A stretch of 64,000 bases of DNA from Pseudarthrobacter raffinosi (GTDB taxonomy: Bacteria; Actinomycetota; Actinomycetes; Actinomycetales; Micrococcaceae): contig NZ_JAMXBH010000003.1 in assembly GCF_023913735.1 (NCBI RefSeq), positions 62,001-126,000 of the forward strand, written 5' to 3'. The position numbers and the translations under genes were made by a program. Shown here one piece after another: positions 55,688-64,000 of this stretch (the stretch's first letter is position 1; every line of letters begins with the position of its first letter). The notes below the pieces were generated by a model. That model did not search any database. It was given only the letters and a program-made list of their open reading frames with translations, and was not told the DNA's origin.

Positions 55688-56495
55688 CACCGCAGGCTCA
55701 CGCAACGGTTCCCGCGAGGACGCGTCTGTTGACCGGTTGCTGCTGGAGGCAGGGCTGCACGACGACGGCGGCCTCCGCCCCGTCCTGCTGGAGCTCCGGG
55801 CGCTCGCAGCCGAGCGGCCGGTACCTTCCGATGCGGTTGCCGCGCTTATGAGGCCTGCCGTGACACAGACTCCTGCCGTGACACACACTGCTGTCCCGAC
55901 GCCTGCGCCGAGCCGCGCGGCAGCCACCCGTCACCTGGCGGTGGCGGCATCCCCTCAATCAGAGCCCACCGTAGCCCCCGCCGAGGCAACCGGCCAGCTC
56001 ACGACCGCCACCGACGAGCTCGCCGCCCGCCGTCGGGCCAAGCGGAGGATCACCCTCACCACGCTGTCCGTGGCCGTTTCGCTGGCGGCTGGCGGCGCCG
56101 TTGCCGTGGCCTCCGACCAGGGGATCCGGGATTCCATCGGCCAGGTCAACCACGCAGTAACATCCTTCGTGTCCACCGTTGGCGGCGGGCCTGCCCCCGC
56201 GCCGGTGGAGACCCCGGCTCCGGGACCGGGCCAGCCCGCCGTCCCTGCCGTAGGACCCACCGGGACGGCTGACACTGTGCCGGTTCCGGCCGTACCGGGA
56301 TCCGGTTCCAGCCAGGCCACGCAGCCCGCTCCGGCCCCTTCAGGTTCAGCGCCGGCAGTGCCCCTGCCGGACCTTCCCCTCCCCGAAAACGTCACATCGG
56401 GTATGCCGGGTGGGCCGCTGAACGGCGAGGGACAGCCCCCGGCTCTGCCCCTGCCGGCCACGCCTCCAGTCCCGCTGCCCGGCCTCCATCCTTAA
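55680..56495 (+). CDS. Membrane protein, probable anti-sigma partner with Pro/Val-rich external domain
   Basis: 271 residues, ATG 55680 overlapping the sigma stop. Residues 1-120 are cytoplasmic (SVDRLLLEAGLHDDGGLRPVLLELRAL; no zinc-finger motif), one membrane helix follows (about 127-145, LTTLSVAVSLAAGGAVAV), and the external 120 residues are Pro/Val/Gly-rich, with PAVPAV and PVPAVPG repeats like those of the secreted protein at 54318. Gene order and topology fit an anti-sigma factor; binding is not shown. Confidence 0.7.
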   Translation: MSDTAGSRNGSREDASVDRLLLEAGLHDDGGLRPVLLELRALAAERPVPSDAVAALMRPAVTQTPAVTHTAVPTPAPSRAAATRHLAVAASPQSEPTVAPAEATGQLTTATDELAARRRAKRRITLTTLSVAVSLAAGGAVAVASDQGIRDSIGQVNHAVTSFVSTVGGGPAPAPVETPAPGPGQPAVPAVGPTGTADTVPVPAVPGSGSSQATQPAPAPSGSAPAVPLPDLPLPENVTSGMPGGPLNGEGQPPALPLPATPPVPLPGLHP

Positions 56496-56562
56496 GCGGT
56501 CAATCCGTAGGCGGTCGATCCGTAAGCGCCAGAACTGTCAGTAGCCTGAACTGTCAGTAGCC

Positions 56563-57081
56563 TTACGCCGCTGTCCGGATCAGTTCCCCGGCCGGCGTGG
56601 CCAGGTACCAGACGTCGTTGACGCCCTGCCCCAGGACGTCGCCGGGCTTCTTGTCCTGTGCGAAGTAGTACAGCGGCAGTCCATTCAGGGTCACCTGCTT
56701 GGCCCCGTCCGGCGTCGTGATTGTCCCGAGCGTGCCGGCGACGCCTTCGGCGGCAGGCTTGGCCGCGGTGGTGAGGAGCGGTGGCCACGCGGTCAGGCAC
56801 GCTCCCGTGCAGGCGCTGGTGCCGGAATCCTTCACGTCCTTGGTGAAGAAATAGACGCTTATGCCCGCGGCATCCACCACGATGTTGCCGGCGCTGGAGG
56901 ATGCTGTCTTGAGGTCGACGGCGGCCGCTGCGGTTGGGGAGCCGGCGGTCGGGGCGGCGGACGTGGCGGCCGGGCTGGTGGCCGCCGGAGTGGTTGTGGT
57001 GGTTCCGGGGCTGCCGCCGCAGCCGGAAAGTGCGGCTATGAGAGCCGCTGCGGCAAGACCTGTGCACAAATGCTGTTTCAT
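56563..57081 (-). CDS. Lipoprotein with YxFWYxxD-type repeats (COG4315)
   Basis: 172 residues from ATG 57081. Lipobox LSGC (Cys about 21), then a Thr/Ala/Pro linker and two DUF/COG4315 repeats: VVDAAGISVYFFTKDVKDSGTSACTGACLTAWPPLL and VTLNGLPLYYFAQDKKPGDVLGQGVNDVWYLA. The Y-F-x-x-D repeats bind cofactors in some relatives; function mostly unknown. Located on the outer face of the membrane, divergent from the second sigma module. Confidence 0.88.
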   Translation of the reverse strand: MKQHLCTGLAAAALIAALSGCGGSPGTTTTTPAATSPAATSAAPTAGSPTAAAAVDLKTASSSAGNIVVDAAGISVYFFTKDVKDSGTSACTGACLTAWPPLLTTAAKPAAEGVAGTLGTITTPDGAKQVTLNGLPLYYFAQDKKPGDVLGQGVNDVWYLATPAGELIRTAA

Positions 57082-57291
57082 GGGATGCTCCTCGGCTGGG
57101 GCCCGGTGTCGGATCACCGGGCACTAACCGGTACGACGTGCAGGGGTGAAGAATGGTTCAAGAACCGGCCCCCCTGTTTTCGGCGCCAGTTCCGAGGGAC
57201 CACGGCCAGTGAACCTTTTGCGCGCGGGGGACGTCGTATCAGCCGGAAGGTACAGTCCGCCGGGACGGGGAACCAGGGACAGGAGGGCGGC

Positions 57292-57792
57292 ATGCCGCTG
57301 GACGAGGACGTGGTGGCAGCGATCTACCGCGAACACGGCTCCGCCCTGCGCCGTTTTGTCCTCAGCGCGTCCCGCGACCCGCAGCTGGCAGAGGACGTGG
57401 TCCAGGAGACCGTGCTGCGCGTCTGGCAACAGGCCCCGGACATCACCGGAAGCCTCCGCAGCTACCTGTTCCGTACAGCGCGGAACATCATGATCGACAA
57501 CTACCGCAAGGCCCAAAGACGCCCGGCCGAAGTGATGGAACGCGAACTCGCCGATCCCGCCGAGGCCGTGGAACGCGTGGATGAACTCCTGAACCGTGTG
57601 CTGATGGAAGAGGCGCTGCTGCGGCTCAGTACCGAACACCGCGATGTCCTCGTCGCCCTCCACTACCGCCGTTTCACCGTCAACGAGGCCGCCGTGCAGC
57701 TGAACATCCCCAGCGGAACCGTGAAGTCCCGGGCCCATTACGCCGTTAGGGCGCTGCGGGCCATCCTCGATGAGATGGGGGTGGAGCGGTGA
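57292..57792 (+). CDS. ECF-type RNA polymerase sigma factor (second module)
   Basis: 166 residues from ATG 57292 (AGGAGGGC upstream). Region 2: LRRFVLSASRDPQLAEDVVQETVLRVWQQAPDI, then LRSYLFRTARNIMIDNYRKAQRR; region 4: LSTEHRDVLVALHYRRFTVNEAAVQLNIPSGTVKSRAHYAVRALRAIL. SigK/SigL-like. It overlaps its anti-sigma gene by 4 bp. Paired with the COG4315 lipoprotein, as in other actinobacteria where such lipoproteins belong to the regulon. Confidence 0.92.
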   Translation: MPLDEDVVAAIYREHGSALRRFVLSASRDPQLAEDVVQETVLRVWQQAPDITGSLRSYLFRTARNIMIDNYRKAQRRPAEVMERELADPAEAVERVDELLNRVLMEEALLRLSTEHRDVLVALHYRRFTVNEAAVQLNIPSGTVKSRAHYAVRALRAILDEMGVER

Positions 57793-58454
57793 ACGCCTCT
57801 GAGCTGCACCAGCTGCTGGGCGCCTACGTGCTCGGCGGGCTTGACCCCGCGGATTCGCAACGTTTCGAAGCCCACCTCGAAGACTGCGCGGACTGCCGGA
57901 CCGAACTCGCCGAGCTCGAAAGCCTGCCGGCCCTGCTCGATGCGCTTCCCATCCCGGATGCGGTGGCGCTCACCGGGAGCGCCCGCCCCGGGGTGGCCCC
58001 TGAGCCAGCCAGCTCCGTGCCGCGCAGGGTCCTCGATGAACTGGCCACCCGGCGTCGTAAATTACGACTGCGGTGGGCGGCCGTGGTGGGCGCCGTCGCC
58101 GCGGCGTGCCTCGCCTTGGGGGTGGCCGCGGCCCCGCTGCTCAGCCGGCCGCCGGAGCCGGACGCCAGCTACTCGGTCCAGTCCGGCAATGGCCTTCAGT
58201 TCAGCATCGACCTTGCCCGGAAAACATGGGGCACCGAGCTGGCCGTGAACGGCAGCAAACTGCCGCTGGACGGAACCCTCTCGCTCTGGATCCGGGACCG
58301 CGACGGCGGCGAGGACCGGGCATTTGCCTGGACCGCGACGCCGAGCGGGAGGGTGAAGGTCATGGGCGCCACGCCACTTCAGCTGGCCAGCATCGCCAGC
58401 CTGGAACTGCGGGACGAAACCCAGCACGCCGTGGCTGTGATTACGGTGCCGTGA
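57789..58454 (+). CDS. Zinc-containing anti-sigma factor (RskA-like)
   Basis: 221 residues from GTG 57789. Zinc-associated anti-sigma motif HLEDCADC (His-x3-Cys-x2-Cys, residues 29-36) in the N-terminal domain that holds the sigma factor; one membrane helix (about 95-117) and an extracytoplasmic RskA-like beta domain (SVQSGNGLQFSIDLARKTWGTELAVNGSKLPLDGTLSLWI). It releases the sigma factor upon an outside or redox cue. Confidence 0.9.
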   Translation: MNASELHQLLGAYVLGGLDPADSQRFEAHLEDCADCRTELAELESLPALLDALPIPDAVALTGSARPGVAPEPASSVPRRVLDELATRRRKLRLRWAAVVGAVAAACLALGVAAAPLLSRPPEPDASYSVQSGNGLQFSIDLARKTWGTELAVNGSKLPLDGTLSLWIRDRDGGEDRAFAWTATPSGRVKVMGATPLQLASIASLELRDETQHAVAVITVP

Positions 58455-58483
58455 TCCCTTTGCCGGCGATCACGGTCCGGTGT

Positions 58484-58966
58484 TCACGGTGCTTGGCGGG
58501 CGCGGAACTCGGCCACCAGGGCCGGATCCTCGCAGGCCCGGGCAAACGCGTCGATCCTCTTAGTGATCTCACGGCCCAAAAGCCAGGCGCCCATCCGTTC
58601 AGCCACCGGCCGCAACCAGGCCGGGCGGCACGAAAAGGTGTACTTCCAGACCGCGCGGGTGCCGCCGTCGTCCGCGGTGAAACGCCAGCCGCCACCGAAC
58701 TTCCCGAAAAACCACGGTCCGGACACCATGGTCATACCCACGTTCCTGGGTGGCGAATAGGAAACGTATTCGCTCACCATCACCAGGCCCAGGCGGGACA
58801 CGGTCCGTGACCGGACGCCCTTTCCGGCGGACGTTGCGCTGTTCAGGAAACCTTGGGCCGAGATGAACGGGTCCCATTTGAGCCGGAACGCGCCGGTGGT
58901 CTGGGAGAGGGCAAAGACTGTCTCCGGATCGAGGCGGATGAGTCGTTCGGCGCGTACCTGGGGCAT
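58484..58966 (-). CDS. SRPBCC superfamily protein
   Basis: 160 residues. Polyketide-cyclase/START-like fold with RLIRLDPETVFALSQTTGAFRLKWDPFI (about 8), GVRSRTVSRLG and WRFTADDGGTRAVWKYTFSCRPAWLRPVAERM (about 93). These bind hydrophobic ligands in a deep cavity; ligand unknown. Confidence 0.82.
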   Translation of the reverse strand: MPQVRAERLIRLDPETVFALSQTTGAFRLKWDPFISAQGFLNSATSAGKGVRSRTVSRLGLVMVSEYVSYSPPRNVGMTMVSGPWFFGKFGGGWRFTADDGGTRAVWKYTFSCRPAWLRPVAERMGAWLLGREITKRIDAFARACEDPALVAEFRARQAP

Positions 58967-59042
58967 GGACCCACCCTAACCGGAGGCCGGGTGTTCCGGG
59001 TTGGTGGGCATTCCGGGCCGGTCCCGGAGAATGCGCCCATCC

Positions 59043-59921
59043 CTACATTTTGGCCAGACGAGCCCGGACCACCATATAGAGTCCGTAGCAGATGAGGCCG
59101 GCGCCCACGGCGGCCAGTAAATACACGCCGAAGGGCTGGTCGCGCAGGGCCCTGAGTCCACCGTCCAGGCCCGTGGATTCATCCGGATGGGCCTGCAGGG
59201 TGGCGATGGAGATGAGCATCCCGGTCAGCAGCAGGACTATGCCTTTGGCGACGTAGCCGGTCACGCCCAAGGCGGAGACGGCCGTCCGGGCAGAGCGGGA
59301 AACGGGCATCGTGAGGTGCTTCTCGAACGTCTTCTTGATTCCGCGGATGCCGTAGATGATCCCGGTGATGGCCATGCCCAGACCCACGAGGACCAGCAGT
59401 GCTACGCCGCCGGGGGCCTTCATGACGGCGACGGTGAGGTCGCTCGCCGATTGCTGGTTGTCGCCCCCGGACCCTGTGCCCATGGCGAAGCTGGCCAGTG
59501 TCACGGCGAGCCCGGCAAACACCACGGCCTGCGCTGCCGCTTTGGCCTTTTTACCGACTTTGTCCTTGGTGGGCAGTCGGTTGTAGTCGAAGACGGCGTC
59601 GCTGGCCTGCCAGACGGCAAGGGCCGCGCAGGCGGCAAAGCTTGCCCACAGGAGGAACGGCCCGGCGGGCTGGCTGGCCAGTTCGGAAACAGCCCCGCTG
59701 AAGTCAGCATTCCCCGAACCACCCATGGCGAGGCGGATTGCGATGGCGCCCACCAGGAAGTGCAATAGGCCGCTTACCGCGAAACCCACCCTCGCCAGCA
59801 ACTCCAGTGCGCGTGAGTTGGTGACGTCCTCCGCCGCACCTGCGGCGTCTTTGAGTTCTCTTTTGATGGCGCTTCCTTCGGGCCAGCGCCCGAGGGGCGC
59901 AGATTTGCGTGCCCCCCGCAC
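59043..59921 (-). CDS. DUF1206 membrane protein
   Basis: About 292 residues, six membrane segments in three repeated pairs, each starting with a LARVGFAVSGLLHFLVGAIAIR-like segment (about residues 35, 125 and 215), as in DUF1206. GTG 59921 is my start; an open extension to a TTG at 59963 exists without a clear ribosome site. Function unknown. Confidence 0.8.
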   Translation of the reverse strand: MRGARKSAPLGRWPEGSAIKRELKDAAGAAEDVTNSRALELLARVGFAVSGLLHFLVGAIAIRLAMGGSGNADFSGAVSELASQPAGPFLLWASFAACAALAVWQASDAVFDYNRLPTKDKVGKKAKAAAQAVVFAGLAVTLASFAMGTGSGGDNQQSASDLTVAVMKAPGGVALLVLVGLGMAITGIIYGIRGIKKTFEKHLTMPVSRSARTAVSALGVTGYVAKGIVLLLTGMLISIATLQAHPDESTGLDGGLRALRDQPFGVYLLAAVGAGLICYGLYMVVRARLAKM

Positions 59922-60013
59922 AACCCCATCGTGCCACGCGAAGCCGGCCCCGAACAGTACCAACTTTTGCGCACCGCGGACCGACAGTAACTGCGTGTGC
60001 GTTGGTGTGCCCG

Positions 60014-60037
60014 GCGATGGGGAGGGTTCCCCATCGC
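60014..60037. terminator. Stem-loop upstream of the WXG100 gene
   Basis: Perfect 10-bp arms GCGATGGGGA / TCCCCATCGC with GGGT loop, 73 bases before the WXG100 ATG. Both flanking genes point away from it, so it may be a leader element rather than a terminator. Confidence 0.45.
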
Positions 60038-60109
60038 GGGAGAATTGCCACCATGCGACGATATGTCCAGCGATAGAACTAACTCTTAATACTCTCCGGG
60101 GGAGACACC

Positions 60110-60657
60110 ATGACTTTTTACGGCGCGGACGTCAGCCAGTTGCGGGAGCTGGCGAGGGCCGTTGACAAGGCGGCCGCGCTGCTCAGCAGCCGGGCCAGCT
60201 CCCTGCAGGGCCAGATCCAGTCCGCGCCATGGAAGGGTGCCGACGGCGAGCTGTTCCGGCAGGACTGGTCCGGCAACCACCGCCCCAGCCTGGAGCGGGT
60301 GGCATCCAGCCTCCGCCACAACTCCAAGCTGCTCCTGCAGCACGCAAACGAACAGGAACAGTCCTCTGCCGCGACCGGCGGCGGCAGCAGTGGCGGGTGG
60401 CGGGACCAGCGTCCTGGACAAAATCAAGGACCTGGGCAGCCGCGCCCAGAACTGGCTGGAGGAACGGGTAGCGAAGGCGGCAGCGGCTGAGGCCTACCGC
60501 CAGGAGCTGAAGGAGGACATGGATGGCATGCTCAAGGCCAGCCCGGAAGAGCAAGCCAAGTGGTGGGCCAGCCTGTCCGAGGCGGACCGGAAATACCTGA
60601 TCGAAGGCGAAGACGGGAACGGCCCGTTCAAACGACACCAAGCTCGAGAAGCTCTGA
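60110..60657 (+). pseudogene. WXG100-type secretion protein with two frameshifts
   Basis: ATG 60110 with GGGGGAG upstream. Residues 1-90 form a WXG100 helical hairpin with W41-K-G43 and DWSG, marks of type VII secretion substrates. After a Gly-rich stretch the frame is lost near 60398: dropping one base there restores GTSVLDKIKDLGSRAQNWLEERVAKAAAAEAYRQELKEDMDG and WWASLSEADRKYLIEGE, a linker found before toxin domains in related proteins. A second shift near 60630 is needed to reach the TGA at 60655. Intact reading stops at 60490 (126 residues). Confidence 0.65.
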
Positions 60658-60720
60658 CGTCCCGTGCCGGATCCGCACCTGCCAGCCAGCCCAGCCAAGT
60701 CTTACCGCTAAGGAGCAACC

Positions 60721-61167
60721 ATGTCAGTTCATATCGAGTCCCCGCTGGGATTCACGGCAGACTTCCCCGAGCACACCCAGGTTCTGGAGGACTCCGCCGC
60801 CGGGCCAAACACCGAGCAGTATGGCCTGCTGGGCGGTGTCCTGGTGACGGTCATCAAGGACGACACCTCCGTGACCGGCGCCGCGCAGGCTAACGGCTGG
60901 GCACACCTGATGTCAGGCTTCTACCTTGAAGACCGGGCCGGGACCATCCTCACCGAAGGCGAACTGAACGTACCCGGTAAGTCCTCGTACGCCGTCGTGG
61001 TTGGATACACGGATCCGGCAGGCGAGGCGAGGGTCGCGGCCACTGTGGGTGTTTGGGAGAACAGCCGCTTCATCGGTGTTGTGGTGATCTGGCCGTACGT
61101 GAACCCGGAGATCGAGCCGCGGCTGGGGATGCTCAAGGAGATCGTCGCCTCCATCAGCGTGAACTGA
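60721..61167 (+). CDS. Small protein downstream of the WXG100 gene, unknown function
   Basis: 148 residues, no signal peptide; AAGGAGC precedes the ATG by eight bases. The pattern (FTADFPEHTQVLEDSAAG, VVVGYTDPAGEARVAATVGVWENSRFIGVVVIWPYV, then a C-terminal helix) suggests a PsbP/LpqN-like alpha-beta fold. As the gene directly behind a WXG100-linker protein it could be a partner or immunity protein; this is inference. Confidence 0.65.
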   Translation: MSVHIESPLGFTADFPEHTQVLEDSAAGPNTEQYGLLGGVLVTVIKDDTSVTGAAQANGWAHLMSGFYLEDRAGTILTEGELNVPGKSSYAVVVGYTDPAGEARVAATVGVWENSRFIGVVVIWPYVNPEIEPRLGMLKEIVASISVN

Positions 61168-61174
61168 CCCCAAC

Positions 61175-61228
61175 TAAGTAGCGCTAACTGCCGTTTTGAG
61201 CCTTCAAAACGGCAGTTAGCGCTACTTA
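61175..61228. terminator. Perfect 25-bp hairpin H7 between convergent genes
   Basis: Arms 61175-61199 and 61204-61228 match at all 25 positions around a 4-nt loop (GCCT). Contains GCGCTAACTGCCG and, on the right arm, GGCAGTTAGCGC; close kin of hairpin H6. It lies 8 bases after one stop codon and 12 bases from the convergent trmB stop, a natural two-way terminator. Confidence 0.85.
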
Positions 61229-61239
61229 CATTTCAAGGC

Positions 61240-62163
61240 TCAGCGCCGGCGGTAGCAGAGGTCGAAGATCAGCCGACCGGCCTCGTGGGCCTTCGCCTCG
61301 AAACTCGTGCGGATCCGGCCTTCAAAGCGCGGCGCCCAGCCGCCCGTTTCATCAACACCCTCGTTGGGGCCTGTATGCGCGGTACTCACCGGCGCCCGGC
61401 CTTCGCGGACGGGCGCGCCGCCCACGAGAGTTTCGACGCCGGATTGCCACACCTGGGTGAGCGGACTTTCCGGCCCGTGGCGCTCGCCGGTGTGGAGGTT
61501 TTCGAAGTCCGGAGAGTCCGCGAGGACGTCGCGGACGTGGACAGCGTAGTTGGACCAGTCCGTGGCGACCCGCCACAGTCCGCCCTTGGTGAGTGCCCGT
61601 GCTGCCAGCTCGGCGAACTCCGGCTGGATGAGGCGGCGTTTGTGGTGCCGTGACTTGTGCCAGGGATCGGGGAAGAACACCCACAGCTCGCTGACGGATC
61701 CTGCCGGCAGCATGGTGGCGAGGACCTCGGGCGCGTTGGCTTCCACCACCCGGACGTTGTTCAGCCCGCGGCTGTTGATTTTGATGATGGTGTTGGCCAG
61801 CCCCGGTGTATAGACCTCGACCGCCAGGAAGTCCGTGTCCGGGTTCTCCTCGGCCGCGTGGCAGATGGCATCGCCCAGCCCCGAACCGATTTCCACAATC
61901 AGCGGTGCCTTGCGGCCGAACTCGGCCTCAGCGTCGAAGGTGTAGTCCGGGTGGACCGACGTGTTCGCGATGTGCCGGGGCACGTCCAGCGCCCACCGGT
62001 CCGAGTGTTCTTCCCACGCCGTCTGACGGCGCCCCTGGAGGCGGGTGCCGCGGCGCACAAAGCTCACCGGCCTGCCCCCGTACGTGCCGAAAGACGCCTG
62101 GGTACCGGGCGTCACCGGGCGCGGGACATGCGGAGGCTGGGGGGATTCTGGGGATTCGCTCAT
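61240..62163 (-). CDS. trmB: tRNA (guanine-N7-)-methyltransferase
   Basis: About 307 residues from ATG 62163 (GGAAGGG upstream). TrmB marks: LIVEIGSGLGDAICHAA (SAM motif), FLAVEVYTPGLANTI, LWVFFPDPWHKSRHHKRRLIQPEFAELAARAL (the PDPWxKxxHxKRR motif) and TDWSNYAVHVRDVL. Methylates G46 of tRNA. Residues 1-55 are a Pro-rich extension, and a Gly/Glu-rich insert before the C-terminus (about 235-265) lengthens it beyond the usual 240. Confidence 0.93.
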   Translation of the reverse strand: MSESPESPQPPHVPRPVTPGTQASFGTYGGRPVSFVRRGTRLQGRRQTAWEEHSDRWALDVPRHIANTSVHPDYTFDAEAEFGRKAPLIVEIGSGLGDAICHAAEENPDTDFLAVEVYTPGLANTIIKINSRGLNNVRVVEANAPEVLATMLPAGSVSELWVFFPDPWHKSRHHKRRLIQPEFAELAARALTKGGLWRVATDWSNYAVHVRDVLADSPDFENLHTGERHGPESPLTQVWQSGVETLVGGAPVREGRAPVSTAHTGPNEGVDETGGWAPRFEGRIRTSFEAKAHEAGRLIFDLCYRRR

Positions 62164-62279
62164 CCCTTCCAGAATACCCGGGGCCCACGCCCACGGCTTG
62201 GGCACTCACCTGAGCCACGAACGGGACGCGATGGAACGCGAAAATGGTCGCCCTGCGAGGTCGGAAAGGAAATGAAATC

Positions 62280-62675
62280 TCAGAAGAGGATCATAAAGTC
62301 CCCGTCCCTGAGCACGAGCACCAGGCCCACGGCAACCTCGGCCGCCGATATCCACAACGCGGCCACACCAGCCCGCCAACCGTTTGACCGACGCACAAAT
62401 ACGCGGAGCGAAACAATTCCGAGCGTCACTGCAAGCAGGCCAAACAGCGCCGGATAGCTCCACAGCACCAACGGTGCGACCCAGTCCAGCCGCCCAGGGC
62501 CCTCCGAAGGCCTCGTAAAGAAGGCCGCCAATAGGCTGAAGGGCACAGTCAGAAACATGCTCGCCGGGGCAATGAGGCTGAAGGCGAGGCTGGCTGTCCC
62601 CTCGCCACTGCCATGCGCCTTCGGCGAGGCCGGGGCGGACGCAACGGACGGATCGTGCAATGGTGCGAGGCTCAT
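62280..62675 (-). CDS. Small integral membrane protein, unknown function
   Basis: 131 residues, three to four hydrophobic segments (about 28-52, 66-90, 102-125) after a Ser/Ala-rich N-terminus. Resembles DUF4190-type small membrane proteins. No partner evident. Confidence 0.62.
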   Translation of the reverse strand: MSLAPLHDPSVASAPASPKAHGSGEGTASLAFSLIAPASMFLTVPFSLLAAFFTRPSEGPGRLDWVAPLVLWSYPALFGLLAVTLGIVSLRVFVRRSNGWRAGVAALWISAAEVAVGLVLVLRDGDFMILF

Positions 62676-62799
62676 GGCTTCTCCCGAATGTTATGGCTGG
62701 GTACCGCATGCTGATCCCACGGTAGGTTCGCTCCAGGCGGGCAACCAGCCCTTTTCTGGTCTATGTGGATAACTCCGCGTGGCAACGAAGCCTGACAGA

Positions 62800-64000
62800 A
62801 TGGGTCCCGTGACCCGTGCTGACAACGTTGACGTGCCTGGACTGCTGATCGACGCCGAAATCGACGACATCCCCCCAGCAGCCCCGACGCGCCTTCCGGG
62901 CCAATCGGGCAGCGGACCGGAGAGCCCGCAGAGCAGCCGCCGGGCCCTGGCCTATCTGGGCCTCTGCCTGGTGCTTATCGGGCTGAACCTCCGCACGGTT
63001 TTCTCCAGTTTCGCCGCGGTTCTTCCGGAGATCACGTCCGACGCCGGCCTCCCGGGCTGGGCCGTTGTGGTGCTCACCACCGTGCCAGTCACGCTCCTGG
63101 GTGTTTTCGCACCGCTGGCCCCTGTCCTTGCCCGCCGGTTTGGCGCCGAACGTGTCCTGCTAGGCGCCATGGCAGTACTCACGGCGGGGCTGCTGCTGCG
63201 GCCCGCGGACATCGGCGGCCTGGTTCCCGGTGCCGGCCATCTGCCTACCTTGCTGGCGGGAACTGCTGCCTGCGGTGCCGCCATCGCCCTGTGCAACGTG
63301 CTGCTGCCAGGGCTGGTGAAGCGCGATTTCCCGCACCGGCTGGGACTCATGGGCGGGCTATACACCACGGCCATCTGCGCCTCTGCCGCCCTCGGAGCCG
63401 GCTTTACCTACCCCGTCTTCTCGGCGACGGGGGAGTGGACCTCGGCGCTGTGGTTCTGGGCGGTTCCTGCCGCCGTCGTACTTTTGCTGTTCCTTCCGGT
63501 GGCACTTCGCCAGCACCCTGTCCGGCACCAGGCCGGCAACCTCGGCGTCAACGTGTGGCGTTCGGCGGTGGCATGGCAGGTGACCATCTTTATGGTGCTG
63601 CAGGCCATGATGTCCTTCAGCGTTTTTGCCTGGCTGGCGCCGATCCTGCGCGAACGCGGCGTGGACGGCGCAACGGCAGGCCTGATGGTGTCCGTTTCGA
63701 TCGTGCTCCAGATGACGGGTTCGCTGTTTGCCCCTGCACTGGCGGCGAGGTTCCGTGACCAGCGGGCCATCGCGGTGGTGGTGGCGCTGATGACCGGCGG
63801 CGGATTTGCGCTGAGCATCTTCGGACCCCTGGAACTCATCTGGGGGTGGACCTCGCTGCTGGGATTGGGGCAGGGAAGCCTCACCGCGGTGGCCCTGACC
63901 ATGATCATGCTGCGGACGCGCGACGGCCACACCGCCGCGCACTTGTCCGGGATGATGCAGGGCGTGGGCTACGGGCTGGGTTCCACCGGCACGCTGATGG
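62800..64000 (+). CDS. MFS transporter, CynX/NimT family, cut at the right edge
   Basis: 400 residues visible, no stop before the window end. A polar N-terminus of about 47 residues precedes at least ten membrane segments: LGLCLVLIGLNLRTVFSSFAAVLPEI (about 50), LARRFGAERVLLGAMAV, GLVKRDFPHRLGLMGGLYTTA and SLTAVALTMIMLRTRDGHTAAHLSGMMQGVGYGLGS, the CynX pattern. Exports or imports small anions or drugs; substrate unknown. ATG 62800 chosen; GTG 62809 possible. Confidence 0.85.
   Translation, partial: MGPVTRADNVDVPGLLIDAEIDDIPPAAPTRLPGQSGSGPESPQSSRRALAYLGLCLVLIGLNLRTVFSSFAAVLPEITSDAGLPGWAVVVLTTVPVTLLGVFAPLAPVLARRFGAERVLLGAMAVLTAGLLLRPADIGGLVPGAGHLPTLLAGTAACGAAIALCNVLLPGLVKRDFPHRLGLMGGLYTTAICASAALGAGFTYPVFSATGEWTSALWFWAVPAAVVLLLFLPVALRQHPVRHQAGNLGVNVWRSAVAWQVTIFMVLQAMMSFSVFAWLAPILRERGVDGATAGLMVSVSIVLQMTGSLFAPALAARFRDQRAIAVVVALMTGGGFALSIFGPLELIWGWTSLLGLGQGSLTAVALTMIMLRTRDGHTAAHLSGMMQGVGYGLGSTGTLM

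Noticed and set aside
60162..60893. 243-codon frame running from the WXG100 gene into the next gene
   Set aside because: A composite: its middle is the frameshifted WXG100 tail, but both ends are out-of-frame readings of the neighbouring genes.

Overview
This is a high-GC chromosomal window from a Gram-positive actinobacterium, most likely Arthrobacter/Pseudarthrobacter (Micrococcaceae). Supporting signs are the GC-rich codon use, a SAM-IV type riboswitch, HspR/HAIR control of dnaK, a DasR/NagR-type dre operator, DUF222-HNH and WXG100-type proteins, and frequent leaderless or GTG starts. No plasmid, phage, IS or CRISPR signature was seen. The window cuts genes at both ends: a MurA-family enzyme on the left and an MFS transporter on the right.

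Layout. 1-9.6 kb: MurA-like enzyme, YbdK-type ligase, a divergent LysE exporter/LysR regulator pair, a three-gene methionine/sulfur operon (DUF1737, rhodanese, metZ) behind a SAM-IV-like riboswitch, thiolase, GNAT. 9.5-16 kb: flavin-binding protein, NUDIX, pabC, cardiolipin synthase, a P-loop kinase fused to PabB, and a low-Mr phosphatase. 16-24.5 kb: BASS and RhtB transporters, a VapBC-type toxin-antitoxin pair, a methyltransferase, MarR/MMPL and TetR/epimerase divergent pairs. 24.6-28.9 kb: dnaK-grpE-dnaJ-hspR with two HAIR boxes. 29.2-34 kb: urtABCDE urea importer. 34.7-37.5 kb: MobA-like aromatic hydroxylase and pheA. 37.7-42.7 kb: GlcNAc regulon (GntR regulator, PTS IIA/IIB/IIC, nagA, nagB). 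42.8-46.6 kb: a decayed patch with a deleted gdhA, a cupin remnant, an intact amt, and a GH43-like gene without its 5' end. 46.6-54.2 kb: DUF222-HNH, secreted HNH lipoprotein, SWIM-SNF2 ATPase, DUF4375 and DUF4287-type proteins. 54.3-58.5 kb: two ECF sigma factor modules with associated secreted proteins. 58.5-64 kb: SRPBCC and DUF1206 proteins, a frameshifted WXG100 gene with a partner, trmB and an MFS permease.

Connections. Nitrogen acquisition recurs: urea import, ammonium transport and amino-sugar use are intact, while the assimilatory glutamate dehydrogenase has lost its catalytic region. pABA synthesis is split between pabC and the kinase-PabB fusion.

The most unusual signals are: a family of seven long intergenic hairpins, several sharing a GGCAG(A/T)TA core; the kinase-PabB fusion; three TTCCGTAA repeats at an exact 19-bp pitch; a lipoprotein nuclease whose signal peptide is only reached from a non-canonical start codon; and the cluster of three damaged genes around 43-46.6 kb.
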